Shown: positions 45,908-57,785, numbered from the stretch's first letter. The stretch: 64,000 bases of DNA from Paraphaeosphaeria minitans (GCA_015832175.1 WJXW01000002.1:1984001-2048000); one strand, 5' to 3'. A program made the numbers and translations. Notes: generated by a model not told the origin, from the sequence alone.

Positions 45908-46111
45908 GGAGGAGGATGGCAGGGTTGACCCAAGCCCCACTCAGCCCTACGGGCTTCCGCGACTCTAATAATAAGAACCTCGGAGTACGATAGGTACCTA
46001 GAACTGTGGCTTGGCTTGTTGACCAAGGCGCAGCAGGCACGAAGAATGCACGAGAAAAAAAGGGCCAATCAGCGGTCGACGGGAATCCGTGGCGCACGTG
46101 GCAGTTTGAGC

Positions 46112-46126
46112 TAGGTAGGTAGGTAT
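46112..46126. repeat. Short GGTA microsatellite
   Basis: Three to four AGGT units in non-coding DNA; same unit as the array at 28252-28290. Confidence 0.6.
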
Positions 46127-47405
46127 CTTCCTCGTCGAACGTACGAATGTATATAATAAGCTATCTATCGCTTCAGTTGGCATGCGGTTACGGTTAGTTT
46201 GGTGCAAAGTGTGCACAGTGCAAGCTCGTAGGTAGATGGTTGCAATCTTGAAAAAACACATGGCCGACGACGAATATTTATTGCTCGCAAGTGCTCGTTC
46301 GGCATGTCACAGATTCGAGGGTAGGACATGTATTGGATTGACCGGTAGATAGCAGACTACTTAAGTACAAGGGGTTTGGGTACCGTAGTTACATGTGCTA
46401 CCGATGCCACCTCGCTTATGAATTTCGTCAATCGTCCTACCCAACACCTCATCAGCCTCATGCGCCACCATCCCCCACCGTCACGAACACGCGCCAGCCA
46501 ACGTCGAAAGCAGATTTTCTCCACCCAACCCTGCAGCACATCCCCATCGTCCGGTGTAAAAAACGGCGTAGCCGCTTCTGCGGGAGTGCCACGGCATATA
46601 CAAGAAACGCATCGCAATCGCAAACACCGCAGGAATCAAGCACATGGGAACTTGCTTGACTCGTACCAACCAAAAGCCAACCTTTCCGATGCAGCCCCGA
46701 GCCAATCACAACTCGTGCACGGACCCCGTCGCGCGTCGTCTCGGGCAAAGCTTTCAGCTTGAAGGAGGGCACTTGCAAAAGATGGGCACCGGCACACCTC
46801 CGGCAGACGCCGGCAACCTCAAGCCGTCTTGACCTGACCCAATGCAGTTCCGCCAGCCCCCACGGTCACTGTGACCAGACCAGACGGCACACAAGTCGCT
46901 AATCGCGATAGATATCGTCAACTCCAAACCAAGGCATATCGAAAAGCTATCACAGATGTTCGGAAACGTGCCTCTCCATAGGCGGGTTGCCAAGGCACAG
47001 GGATGGGGCCGACACAAGGTACTGCGTGGGAGCGGTGCGTCTGTGGGCCAGCCGCAGATGTATTTACTGTGTTTGGATTTGAAGCGTATTTAGGTGGTGA
47101 ATTACAAGAGTATGTGGGCAACATCGAGTATCAATATTGTCGCAGTGCGACCATCGCCATGTAAAGTCTGGGCTTCTCTTCGCTCTAGTTGAGCAGCCCA
47201 GCTTATTTTCTTCTAAAGGTATCGTCAAGCCGTTACAAAAGTGACTATGCAACTCCGAGAAATGCAAATGCATGCGGAGACAGCCCAAAAAAATCGACAT
47301 ATCGGGGAAACGCCGATGTGGTTTTTTTCTCACTCATAAAGACCAAAACGTGCAAACCCCGGGTATCGTGCGTTGGCGTGGAAACAAGTATCTGTACAGA
47401 GAAGC

Positions 47406-47427
47406 GGGTGGGGGTGGGGGTGGGTGG
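47406..47427 (+). repeat. G-rich quadruplex-type motif
   Basis: Runs of 3, 5, 5 and 3 G separated by single T, then GG. It lies just past the stop codon of the minus-strand gene at 47452, so the transcript of that gene would carry the C-rich complement. Confidence 0.6.
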
Positions 47428-47451
47428 ATCGTGTCGGGGAAGGAGAGAGTG

Positions 47452-48369
47452 TCATGGGAAGCGTTTGGTGCCGCCGTTGATGCTCATCGATCGCTTCTTT
47501 TCGTGGTCGTCTTTCGGACCCGGGATGTACTGGTCCGGGGAGGTTGGTGTGGTAACGACTAGGGTGAGGAGGGTCGCGAATTCGGCGGCGGCGGCGCCGA
47601 TGGCGATGTAGAATGCGACTCCCTGTGCCATGTCAGTCGGTTCCCCTCGGTTGCGGACGAGTTGGCTCACTTGTTCTTCGCAGACGGCGCGATATTGGTA
47701 GCGTCCATTGCTCAGGATGTGGCTGTTGCCGCAGGAATACCTGCCCAAGCTGGCTTTGCTGGCTCTGTCGAGTGATGAGAACTCTGCTATGGCCACGATC
47801 CAGAGGAGCACGCCGCAGCATCCGCCGACGACGCGGTATACAGCTGCAGATCGGGTCGGTCTGCGGAAGGATCGCTTGAAGGACAAGGCGACGATGGTGA
47901 CGGATGCGATGAAGGTGCCGAGGGCGACGGTGAAGAGGATCAGGGTCGGCCAGAGGTTGGTGCGTGCAGGCCAGGTCATGGGCAGCTCATTTTTGCGGAG
48001 GTCGATGTAGCGGTTGCCGCGGAAGATCTCGAGGGTGTGGCCGAGGAAGACGAGGACGGCGCCGCTGAGCACGATGACCAGCAGGCGGAGGGCGGAGCGC
48101 AGTCGACCAAGCCATTGCGCATGCCAGCTGGACAGCTGGAAAGGCATTGGCATGCGCACGGCGGCGAGGCGGGCGGCGAGCGTAGGGTACTTGTTAGGCG
48201 ATTTGCAGCGAGCAATGTCCTCAGGCACCGAATGCAGCGAGTGCAATTGCGGCCCTATCGGGCTTGATGCAATGTGGCCGGAGTAGGTGGGCACGGCGGA
48301 GGGCGGAGGGCGGTCGTCGGAAGAGGTGAGGGTTCTCCGTCTCGCGGTCGCAACGTGAGGATGGCCCAT
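47452..48369 (-). CDS. Four-TM fungal membrane protein, unknown function
   Basis: An intronless frame. It stays open to 48624, but the first 85 codons are Arg/Ala-rich and unlike protein, so I prefer the ATG at 48369 (MGHPHVATARRRTLTSSDDR), giving 305 aa; a later ATG before PMPFQLSSW is also possible. The N-terminal 100 residues are cytosolic and polar. Four hydrophobic helices follow: LRLLVIVLSGAVLVFLGHTL, LWPTLILFTVALGTFIASVT, VVGGCCGVLLWIVAIAEF, and MAQGVAFYIAIGAAAAEFAT. Two Cys pairs lie in the third loop (YSCGNSHI, AVCEEQ), which could form a disulphide outside the cell. The four-helix layout recalls MARVEL-type proteins but I see no diagnostic motif. Confidence 0.68.
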   Translation of the reverse strand: MGHPHVATARRRTLTSSDDRPPPSAVPTYSGHIASSPIGPQLHSLHSVPEDIARCKSPNKYPTLAARLAAVRMPMPFQLSSWHAQWLGRLRSALRLLVIVLSGAVLVFLGHTLEIFRGNRYIDLRKNELPMTWPARTNLWPTLILFTVALGTFIASVTIVALSFKRSFRRPTRSAAVYRVVGGCCGVLLWIVAIAEFSSLDRASKASLGRYSCGNSHILSNGRYQYRAVCEEQVSQLVRNRGEPTDMAQGVAFYIAIGAAAAEFATLLTLVVTTPTSPDQYIPGPKDDHEKKRSMSINGGTKRFP

Positions 48370-49800
48370 CGGACGCTCATCCCCTACCAGCACTAGGGCT
48401 CCGCTAGCTCGACGGGCGACACGTTCGTCGTACCGTCGCTGCTGTCCCCGCGCCGTGATGAAGAGGCCGCACGGATGGGCGGCGTGCGCGGCGTCGCTGG
48501 GGCGATGTGTTGTTTCAGCGAGGCGTGGTGTCGAAGGCGCGGCGAAGAGGAGACGAAGGGCCATCGCAACGCGCAAGGGGTGGGCGGTCTTAGGCCAAAG
48601 AGGTTGGGGTTGGTTGGCGACCATGGCTGTGCCCGTGCGCCTGTCCAGAATACAGATGGGCGCGGCTTGCGCTGGGCGATGGCGACGGCGATGGCGACGG
48701 GCCCGGTGCTAGCAGGCGCCTTGCTCACCTAGATTCTGCACAGGATTAACGTGCGGTGCCGGGTGCTGTGGATGATGAGCGCCGGAGACGCGTTGTTGGA
48801 TGCGCGATGCTTGCAATCTGGAGTCTGCAGTCTGCCTCCCATCGCGGCTGCCTTGCCTTGCTCCGTCGAGGATGTGCTGCCGGAAGAGGCAGGCACCACC
48901 CGTGCGGACGTCTTGACTGACTGTTCACTGTTCGACTGGTCCCATCGCGGCTGCCCTGCCCGGAAGAGGGCAGGCACCACCCGCCGCCCACGTGCATTTG
49001 TAGCTTGTCAATCCAACTCCGCTTCGCACCCTCGGCCAGCATGCATTTCCACCGCCCATCTATCAGACCGCACAACGCACACCCAGCTCACTTCCCCAGT
49101 GACATCTCTCCCCCTCGAGTCCCGCATTGCGGGAGTGTCGCACGTCTGCACGCCTGCACGCCTGCATGGCTGACTTAAGCATCCCGCCCTCGTGCATGTC
49201 TTAAACAAGACTGCACCGCCCGCCCACCCACTAGGCAACTCCTACCTGCACTGTCCGGCACTCTCATGACTATCTTCGACCCCACCTAAAACGCTTCCTG
49301 CCAACTAGCATGGCCGTATCCTGGACCCAGCCTCAAAATTTGGTATCGGTAGCCTCACGTCATTCCCTCCATGTGCTGCCACTTCTTGGGCTCTTCAGGT
49401 CGCCCACGCCGATCGCCGCACCACCCCACCTGCGAGGCCCCGCCGACAACGGACCCCACTGAACGAGGGAATCGCGCGTCATCAAGTGCGATAGATCCCA
49501 TCTGCATGTATGGGACAACTTTGCTTCAGAGGTCATGCTAATGGAGGGATATTGCTGGACTTGTTGCATTGTACACTACTACTTGACAGCCACCAGGTCG
49601 CTGCTACCATGACAGCAAGTCAGGCTATCTTAGATCGCTGACCATGAAGGACTTCTACCTCCATCGTCTGTTTCAGCAACCGTTGCACGACTTTACTACA
49701 GCGTTGGTCCTCGTTTTCCGTACAATCTGTTGTCGCGAGACACCTCGCCAGATCAGGTCGTGGAGGTGTCAAATAGCTTCCAGCTGTTCCGAGCCTCGCT
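48370..49800. other. Gene-poor GC-rich region
   Basis: Promoter of the four-TM gene and 3' flank of the secreted protein gene. An imperfect direct duplication lies at about 48838-48902 and 48941-48983. No supported gene. Confidence 0.4.
48838..48983. repeat. Imperfect direct duplication
   Basis: CCCATCGCGGCTGCC occurs at 48838 and 48941, and GGAAGAG-GCAGGCACCACC at 48882 and 48962. The second copy is about 23 bp shorter between the two blocks, so it is a duplication followed by a deletion. Confidence 0.6.
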
Positions 49801-50433
49801 CTACGACAGTTGTGTCGCCAAGGCGTTCACTTGAGACAGCAGTCCCTTGTCCGCGCTTCCAGCGTTCTTTTGCACCTTTCCAAGCAAGTGTTCGACCGTC
49901 TGACCGGGTTCGGCAATGGCAACACCCTGCGCAGTCTTGATCCTCGCTACTTGGAAGGCCAGGAAGAATTTGGGTTCCTTGATCGCCAAGGTTCCCCCTT
50001 CGCTGCGGATGCCAGCTTCTGTCGCCGTGTACAGGTCCAAATTGGTCTGAAAGGCACCAAGGTCGGTGGATGCGAGTGCGTCTGCGGTCGCGAACTTGTC
50101 AAGCGCGAATTGTAGAGGGGAAGAGGAGGATTTGGAAAAGTCGATGTCGGAGAAAGAGACGCCGTTGGTCGTTACGTCGGGCACGTTGCCGATGGTAGTA
50201 CCCGTACCGCAGGTCACGGTGCTGGCGAGGGCATTGGCCGAGTTTGCAGTTTCCGCTGGCAGCGTGGTGGATCCGACAACGAAGCAGGGGTTCTGACGAC
50301 GGTTCAAGGTGGTGGGAGCTGTCATATGTCATCAGCTAACGATGGCAGAGGGAAAGGACTCCAACGACTTACCAGCTGTTGCTCCAAGGGCCAAAGCGGC
50401 AACAATGGCAACGAGGCTCTTCGAGGTATACAT
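49801..50433 (-). CDS. Small secreted protein, unknown function
   Basis: Exons are 50373-50433 and 49801-50318; the 54-nt intron has donor GTAAGT, a GCTGATGA-type branch and acceptor CAG, giving 192 aa. The intron falls exactly at the end of the signal peptide MYTSKSLVAIVAALALGATA. APTTLNRRQNPC follows, with RR as a possible Kex2 site. The mature part has only two Cys (NPCFVV and VTCGTG), is Ser/Thr/Ala-rich and has an amphipathic helical C-terminal half (FQVARIKTAQGVAIAEPGQT). No enzyme motif and no GPI signal. Secreted surface or effector-like protein; the role is unknown. Confidence 0.78.
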
Positions 50434-51287
50434 TCCAGTATTGACAAGAGATTAGACTGAATAGACCTAAACAATACAGCGACCAGGAAAAAAAATATGT
50501 AGAAGGTAATAAGGTACGCTACCAAATGAGCGAATATCGGAAGAAACAGAGGAAAGAACGATGGACTTGTTTATGCGTTTATCGCAGAGACAGACGCTAC
50601 ATCTTATATGCATAGCATTAGGCGCTCGTCCTATGGCACCGAGTGACAGGCGTGAACCATTTCGACGATGCAGCCGAAGGGAGCGTTTCCAATGCGCGCT
50701 AAAAGGCCTGAGGGTGTCGCAGCGAAGCCTTGAAGCCTTGGCCAGCACCCATCACCACTCCCAAAAGTCAAGACCATCTGCCCCTGGCAAGACGCTGGAG
50801 TAGCTCCCGCCTGGCTCGAAGCGTGTGTGAGAGAGATGACCACTCGTTCCGAGTTCCTGCTTCAGAAATAGGAACCTAGACCCTCGCATCTGCTTCCAAG
50901 TTGGCGTTTGTAATGATCAGTGATAATCGGCTGTGGCGGCGATCTAGAGCGTCTCGGGTTGGGGTTCGACACAGTGCGAAGCTGTCACAGACGTCGATCA
51001 TACACATGTAAGGGGCTGAGGCACCCGCAAAGCGCTATACTGCATTCGGATGTACATGGAGCTTGACGGATGGCCAAAGCAACGATCTACCTGCCCATCA
51101 AAGCTATTGATCCTCATCATTCGACCTCTCGCTTCCTGAATCAATTTTATCGTCTGTCCGCCGCGAGATGCAGGAGGGTGCTGTGCCCGCCCGTGCCGGT
51201 TCGCAGAAACTGGCTCCAGTTTCGCACGTCTTGCATGCCGTTTGACACAGCAAGCAAGGTAAGCTGATACTCTCCAAGAGATGCTGA
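50434..51287. other. Intergenic region
   Basis: Promoter of the secreted protein gene and 3' flank of ERG2. A few short frames only. Confidence 0.4.
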
Positions 51288-52012
51288 CTACAACTTCATC
51301 TTCGCCAAATTGGTCAGCATCTCGCGGCCCGTGATAACGGTCGTTCTCCACAAAGTGTAGAAGTCCAGTGTACTCGTGAACGCTATGCAGAGTCAGCGCC
51401 ACTCTAACGTGCACACCATCCAAGACGTGTTCTCGTCCTTGTCAGTTTCAAGTGAGACTTACTGTCTGCATATCCAAAGAACAACATGGGCGGAATCCAG
51501 CCTCTAGCATACTCCAAGGCAAAGCAGGCCTCCTTCATCGCATACTGCTTCACCTCTCCCCTCTTCATCAAGTGCTGGGCCCCCTGCGGGTATATTTCGG
51601 GCTCGAATGTACCCGCCTTCCACGCCAGTTGCTCGCCCTTCAAGATGGTAAAGTAGTCGTCCGCCGTGTGCCGTCCCGAGTGCCCCTCGGTTCCGATGGC
51701 CGTGCCGAACACGATGAGATACTCGGTTATGGACGCATGGATGATGGTCATGGCTCCCATACAGCCGCCTGCGTTGTTGAAGACCCATTCTTCCTGGACG
51801 TTGACGTGGCTTGGGTGGGTTTTGGCGAGGTGCTCGACAATGTAATCGACCACGGCGCGGGTGTCGTTGCCGTGGGCCGCGATGGCGGATTTGGAAAGGA
51901 TGTGGAGCTCGGTCGGGTCGAAGACGTAGAAGTTCTCGAGATGCGAGTCGAGCATGTACATTAGGGAGGAGATAGCAGCGACAAGTGCGCCAAGGAATGT
52001 GAGTGTGCGCAT
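51288..52012 (-). CDS. ERG2: C-8 sterol isomerase ERG2
   Basis: Endoplasmic-reticulum enzyme moving the sterol double bond from C8 to C7 in ergosterol synthesis (fecosterol to episterol); homologous to the sigma-1 receptor. Exons are 51463-52012 and 51288-51382; the 80-nt intron has donor GTAAGT and acceptor TAG, giving 214 aa, the usual size. An N-terminal hydrophobic anchor (LTFLGALVAAISSLMYML) is followed by the cupin-like core: EEWVFNNAGGCMGAMTIIHA, YLIVFGTAIGTEGHSGRHTA with the substrate-binding region, and CFALEYARGWIPPMLFFGYA, ending DTFTSTLDFYTLWRTTVITG across the junction. Target of morpholine fungicides in the family. All key residues seem present. Confidence 0.96.
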
Positions 52013-53641
52013 AGTTGCAACCGTGGATTGAAGATGACCAAAAAAAAAGTGCGAAAGTGAAAAGAATGCACAAAGAGTGACGTGAGATGCTGTGACGGTC
52101 GTCTTATAATACCTAAGAATGATAGCAATGTAAGATGGTCGTCCTGGTGGGTCGAAGAGGTTGATGTTGATTGGCTGGAACTGCTCCTTTCCGGCGCCGA
52201 CAAGATCAGCTCACGGCGTGCGCGGGTCGCGTGGACGAGGGGATATATACACACTGAGTTTCTTTCTGGTCATAATCTTGTGCCGCCTCCTTTTCAATGT
52301 TTCCAAATGTCTTTTCGAGCCATCTCAAATCCTCAACGGAGCCTACAGGTGGTAGTCTACTGCTCGTAGGAGAGGACGAATACCATACGAAGGCGGTAGC
52401 TGCGGGTACGACCATTTCCGGCTCTGCATTGGTATGGCTACGGCCATAGCTCCTCTTTCCTGTATTTTCAAGACACTACTTCTTAGGGTAGGTAGACTAT
52501 CAGTGCGTACAGTGGCAGCAACGATGTTATCGTGTTGCCGCATTGTGTGAGCAAAGGGATGCGGGGACGACAACGGCAGCAGGTGCCAACTATTCCGCGT
52601 GAAGCATGTCAGCGGTTGGAACTGATCAGACATACGAGTAGGCATCAAGAGAAGAGGCTAGCTCAAAGGTTGTTTCCTGGAGTGCGCCGTGTGCATTGCC
52701 TACACGGTCTGGCCTTCTGAGAAGATGGAGTGCTTCAAAAGCAAGTGGAGTGACGTCGAGCTGGGCGTTTGCATCATTTCCTCCGGGTTCGGGAAAACTT
52801 CCTGCTGCAGACTTGTCCTCGCAAACAGGCGGCGGATGGATGGTGTTGAGTAGTGGTTGGTGTTTGGCGGGGTCATCCGAATACGGCAGCCGTGATTGGG
52901 CGCAAGCTCAACACGAGAGCTTTCCACCTGGTCCTCCTTCTGACCAGGCACGAGACACGGCGTGTTTATTTACACCTGCGAGTGAGCTTGCTTTCCGCTG
53001 CAAGGCGCCCCCGCTGCTGTGCTCAACCTACATTCACATTCGCATTCTTGATCGCGGCCTTTCCTCTGTGTACCAGCGACTGCTCTCCGTGCCTTGTCGA
53101 ATTCCGCACGCTGCACGCTGCACTGTGCATCCCCGTCTCGGCGCTTTCACGGCAGAGCGAGCCGTAAACTGGTCTGTGACGTATCGCTTCTCCGAGGTAC
53201 GCTCGCGCCCGCACAAATTTTTCCTGATATCTAGTCTAGCATATTTACCATCGACCGCCTGGCTGTAGCTTGTTTGCAGCTCTTGCTCCCACGGCTTGTG
53301 TGCTATTTGCTGAAACTGCCAGCTGTCTCCCGCCCTGCGCTGAAAGACTCTGTGCTTTGCCTTCTCCTGTGCCGGGCCCTTGGCACGCGCTATACCGCTT
53401 CCGGGTGTCCTGCTTTGAAGAGCTCCAGCTCGCGTCACTCAAAAGTACGATTATTGTGCTTCACTCACCGCGAGGAGCACTCTTCACCCTCTTCACCTGA
53501 GGCGGCTCCTCACTCTTATTGTCTCTGCCGCCCTTGCACTCTTGAACTCCTCATGACCCGCACGCTTACCAGTTGTTCTTTCCCCCTTGTTCATCACCGA
53601 CATACCAAGTCTCGCGACCTCGCCTGAACACAACTGTCATC
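52013..53641. promoter_or_regulatory. Divergent region ERG2 / OTU protease
   Basis: A 1.6-kb region carrying both promoters. A 190-aa plus-strand frame (52696-53268) lacks homology features. Pyrimidine-rich leaders precede the OTU start (53560-53640). I see no clear sterol-response element. Confidence 0.4.
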
Positions 53642-54764
53642 ATGGCGCCCCGCAGATCACGAGCCAACTCCCCCGAGTTCCCCATTCTGGAGGCCAATGC
53701 CTTGTATGCGGGGGAAATCAAGGGCGACGGTGAGTGCAGCGTGCTAATTTTGACGCGCTTCCAAGCTGACGGCCCAAGGCAACTGCCTGTTCAATGCCCT
53801 TTCCGATCAGCTCTACGGCTCCCAAGACATGCACGAGGTACTTCGCACACAAACCATCGAGCACATGAAGCACCACTCGGGCTTCTACCGCCAGTACATG
53901 GCTGTGAACAACGTTCGCCGAAACCCCAAACGCAAGACGACCGCCACCTTGTTTACGACCGTCGAGCCTACTGCTTATACCGAAGAGGAGCTGCAGAGGC
54001 AGTTCGAGCTCCATGTCGAGAAGATGGGCCAGCCCGGCGAGTGGGCTGACAACATGGAAGTCTCGGCTTTTGCATCCGCCTTTCATGTTCATGTTCGCCT
54101 CTGGCAGGCTGACTTTACCATACTCATCTCTCCGAGTTTCGACTACCAATATGAGGAGCTTGGAGCTATCGATGACCGACAGACCCTCCACATTGCTTAT
54201 CACGTAAGTGCCTGTTTGTAATACAATCCCTTGCAATGCCCGGCTTACCACTTGCAGACCTGGGAGCACTACTCATCCGTCCGCAACAACGCTGGACCTC
54301 ACACTGGCGTACCGAATGTCATGGTAGTCCCACTGCAGACATCCTTGCGGAAGCGTCCCAGCCCCAGTGTCTCGGGAAGTGACGAGGACGACATCCCGCG
54401 CGCTCGGAAGCGTCGATCTCCCCTTCCACTCTTCGACTCAGATTCAACACCTGAGGGTACAGAGAGCTCTTCCGACGAGTCCAACGGGCCGGTGCTATCG
54501 CAGACGCATCTTGATCTCCCTGACTCGGTGCAAGTAGCGAAGCCACAAAAGCTTACCATCAAGCTGCGATGTCTGCGGACCACTGACTCCGTCGAACCTA
54601 GCGAGCCTGTCGAGCCTCTTACAGCTATTCCACCGCCCACGATCACCCATCCCTCACCCCTACCGCCCTCAAAAACACCACCGCCTGCTCCCTCAGAGGC
54701 ACCCTCGAGATCTGCGCTTACCACGCCTTCCGCAACCACCACAACGACCGCGACGGCCGTATGA
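53642..54764 (+). CDS. OTU-domain cysteine protease (deubiquitinase)
   Basis: Likely ubiquitin-removing enzyme of the OTU family (OTUD3/OTUD6-like). Exons are 53642-53729, 53779-54203 and 54258-54764; the product is 339 aa. The catalytic block spans the first junction: KGDGNCLFNALSDQLYG with Asp29 and Cys32. The middle has YMAVNNVRR and WADNMEVSAFASAFHVHVRL, the usual W-G/A-D-x-x-E-x-x-A helix. The catalytic His is in TWEHYSSVR just after the second junction (His175). The C-terminal 150 residues are disordered, rich in Ser/Pro/Thr, with RARKRR as a basic nuclear-type signal and PPPTITHPSPLPPS. Substrate linkage specificity is not predictable. Ends 0.7 kb before the convergent TRS85. Confidence 0.9.
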
Positions 54765-55435
54765 GACGATGACCTAGACTCATATGCGTGACAGAAAAAC
54801 GCACCCTTACTCACGACGATACCCCATCAACCTACTTGCATAACTTAGGCGCATTTTGTTTTCACTTGACCCTACGCTTTCGCGAGGGCTGTTCCTTCCA
54901 GTTGCATAGCATACGAGCATGGGACACGGTATTTGCATGGCCTGGAATCTCAGCTTTGACGATGGATTACACTGCATGACCAGTCAGGACGAGCAGGGCA
55001 CCAAAGTGCTTGGGTCTTGCGTCCTTGACTCTGGCTTGGCGTTGGTGGTTTATTGATTGATACTTCTCTTCGCGATGATGAACACGGTGAAGAGATAGGT
55101 AGCAAATCTACTCTTCTGCTCTTGCCGATCTATTGAAAATGACATGTCATGCCCGATGTTCCGTGCGACTGTTCGAACAACTTGTAGAGCATCATCCAGC
55201 TTGAACACGAGGCCATCCTTCCATACAGTAGGTCTTCTTTGAACTTGCACATGGACATGCATTCGTAACTAGCAACGCCTACCTGCCTGCCTACCTGCCT
55301 GCCTACCTACCACCCACCTGCTATCACTCCATGTATATATCAACCCAGTCTTGACCTAAACGCCACTGCAATGCCGTGATAAATACAAGCTCGAAAGGAT
55401 GCATGTGCGGGCTCTGATCTCGCACGTAATTACGA
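54765..55435. other. Convergent 3' region OTU / TRS85
   Basis: A/T-rich 3' flanks with a CCTG/CCTA microsatellite at 55278-55311; no gene seen. Confidence 0.4.
55278..55311. repeat. CCTA/CCTG tetranucleotide microsatellite
   Basis: Alternating CCTA and CCTG units in ordered blocks (1 CCTA, 2 CCTG, 1 CCTA, 2 CCTG, then CCTA twice), so a 12-bp unit was duplicated. Confidence 0.8.
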
Positions 55436-57785
55436 TTACACCGCGCCTTCAAAAAGATCGTCCGTCTCCGGCATCCTCTCCAGTGTCGGACTCAAGGGAC
55501 CTGTGTCGATGTTCGGCGCTACAGCACCTACGAGGCTTCTGCGATGGGCGCGTGGACTCGCATCCAGCGTCTCCGTCGCCTCCTCGACCAGCAAACTCTG
55601 CTGCATTTCCTCGACCTCGTCGTCCTCCCCAAGCCCGCGATTTGCGAGGCGCAGACCAAGGATCTGCTGCCGCAGCTCGTCGACAAAGTGCTGCATCTCG
55701 TCAAAGGGCAGGCGCACGGGGCCACCTTGGAGGCTCTCCGTACGCGCACCATAGAGTTGCAGCGCGGCTTCGAGGCATTTCTCCGCTTGTAGCGCTTTGT
55801 TTTGGCAGCGCCACTCTTCGGCGGCGAGGACAGCCCAGAAGGCTGCTTTCCGGCGTCTCGAGCCTAGTTTCAGGACCCCAAGACCAGGTCGGATGGAAAA
55901 GCACGCAGAAATGCGCTCCGTGATCAAGGCGGCGCCGATGGGTCCTACAAGATTCATCTCGAGGATGCGGGAGCCCCAGCGGGCGGCGTCATCAGTGGCG
56001 GGGGTGCCACGTAGGCGTAATAACTCCAAGGACAAGGCGAGGGTTCTCAGAGCATAGAAGGGTGTTGCGGAACGTTGGCGGTCAGTGTAGCTGTAGGTCG
56101 CTGATCGAATCCATTCGTCGATCTTCTCAGTGCGCATCTTAGTTGTGAGTGCGGTTGGGGAGAGCAGTGCGGAAAGAGCGGCCATTTCCATGGCACCTGC
56201 ATAGTGTTGCCATGCTTTGTCATTGTTGTAATCGGTGCATAGTATCTCGTATGTACTAAGTGCCAGCTTGGTATCCCGCAGCATGAAGCAGTAGTCAGCG
56301 AGCCGTCGCATCAGTGCTTCGGGAGCGTCTGGACGATAGAAGCCTCCAGTCGAGTCATAGTTGGAGTTTGATGAGGTGATCGTGTAAGTGGAGCTTGAGC
56401 GTGAGGAGCCGAAGGTGGTCCAGCGTTTTGAAAGCGACATGAAGCGGCCAGACAGACCACGACGACGAGCGAGTATTTGCTCATTCCATTGGTGGATGTT
56501 ACGCTCCATGTGCGGTACCATGGACTGGGCGACAAGCTCGCGAACGAAGGTTTTGATTGCAGTGACGTCCGAGTCAGGAATATATGGTGTAGGGTCGGTG
56601 AACTCGTCGGCGCTTTCTATAGTATGTTGTAAGCATCTTGTAAACACCATGAGTCAATCGGGAAGGCATACCTTGCCTTTGAATTTCCGCCAGCTCCTCC
56701 GAGGCGGACAACCATTCGCATTTCGGTAACGGTACGGCATCGTCGTCGGACGATATGCACTGTTGGCCTTTCAGGCGCAGTAGATGGCAGTTGAGCCCAA
56801 AATGTCTCTTCATAGCATCAAATGTTGTGTTCGATTTCGCAATGTCGCCTGTCTCCTCTTCATGGATGAAAACGTAATATCGCAAGAATAAGCCATCCAC
56901 CCATTGTGGAACCTGGAGGTCGCCTTGGTGCTGTCTATTGTACAAATCTCGGAGTTCTTCCACGGGCGTTGCGCTTCGCGAACTCGTCGCAATGACGCCT
57001 ACGACGGGATGCGCGAAGGTCTCGTGAGGTACCATAGGGAGGCCCGACAGTAGCCGTCGCAGGTACAAGGTGTAGAAGGGGGAATTGCCACTTTCTTGGG
57101 CAGCTGGGTCGTCTTGGTTCTGGTTGTCTGGCACCGAACCTGGGGCGCTGAATTCGGAGTACTGTAGATGACGTTCCACCAGCTCCTCGACCTGTGCAAC
57201 ATCGCCGCCCACGGGTCGTGGTCGCAATGGAGCGGATTCGGACGTGGGAGGACGACCCAAGACCTGGTCCATGCCTACGAAGCGCACACCAAAGTCCTCA
57301 TAGCTCTTGCTCGCCCCGACGCTGTCCCGTATTGTGACCTTGCCAGATAGCGCCTCTCCAAACGGTCGCAGGAGTTGTAGCAGGCCACCGTCCAGTCCTT
57401 TGCCACGTATCAATTCCTCCGTGTCCTTGTCGGCTACAACCACGACGTGCGGCGCATGTGCCTGTTGTATGAGGGTCCGGTGCTCGTCCGACACGCCGGG
57501 TGGCAAGCTACCCGGCGTGCCTGTGCCATTCTGCCGCGAGCCTGGAGAAAGAACGGAGCCAGGGCGTCCGGAAGAGGTTGGTGTCGCGGTGCCCGAGCTG
57601 GGCCGCGATGTGGATGTCGAGACGGTGGACTCGAACAGCTTGTACAGCGACGGGTTCGACGTCCGGAACGGCAGCGACGCGAGGGAGGAGGCGGGCGATG
57701 CTCGCTGCCCGGGGAGCACTATCGACGTATCCAGGTCGGCTGGATACTTGAGGGGCTTCGGCGTGGCATCTTGGATGGGCGTCAT
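55436..57785 (-). CDS. TRS85: TRAPPIII subunit TRS85 (TRAPPC8 type)
   Basis: Specific subunit of TRAPPIII, the Ypt1/Rab1 exchange factor for autophagy and early Golgi traffic. Exons are 56672-57785 and 55436-56616; the 55-nt intron has donor GTATGC and acceptor TAG, giving 764 aa. The first in-frame ATG after an upstream stop is at 57785 (MTPIQDATPKPLKYP). The first 110 residues are Ser/Pro/Gly-rich. Conserved TRAPPC8-like blocks follow: GKVTIRDSVGASKSYEDFGV, AHPVVGVIATSSRSATPVEE, RYYVFIHEE, then VRELVAQSMVPHMERNIHQW after the junction, SGRFMSLSKRW and RRLADYCFMLRDTKLALSTY with TPR-like helices. GTG at 57809 also lies in frame and is not used here. Confidence 0.88.

Larger units (their letters stand above)
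44928..47451. other. Gene-poor 2.5-kb region
   Basis: Convergent space. It contains a GCT/TGC-type trinucleotide run at about 45882-45907, a GGTA run at 46112-46126 and a G-rich quadruplex-type motif at 47406-47427. Frames up to 140 aa overlap each other on both strands and show no family pattern. No tRNA found. Confidence 0.45.

Noticed and set aside
47452..48624. A longer 390-aa form of the four-TM protein
   Set aside because: The extra N-terminal 85 residues are Arg/Ala-rich without pattern and overlap GC-rich promoter-like DNA; the ATG at 48369 is more plausible.
52696..53268. A 190-aa plus-strand frame upstream of the OTU gene
   Set aside because: No family motif, Ser/Arg/Cys-rich as in random GC-rich DNA, overlapped by equally long frames on the other strand, and lies in the expected promoter/leader.
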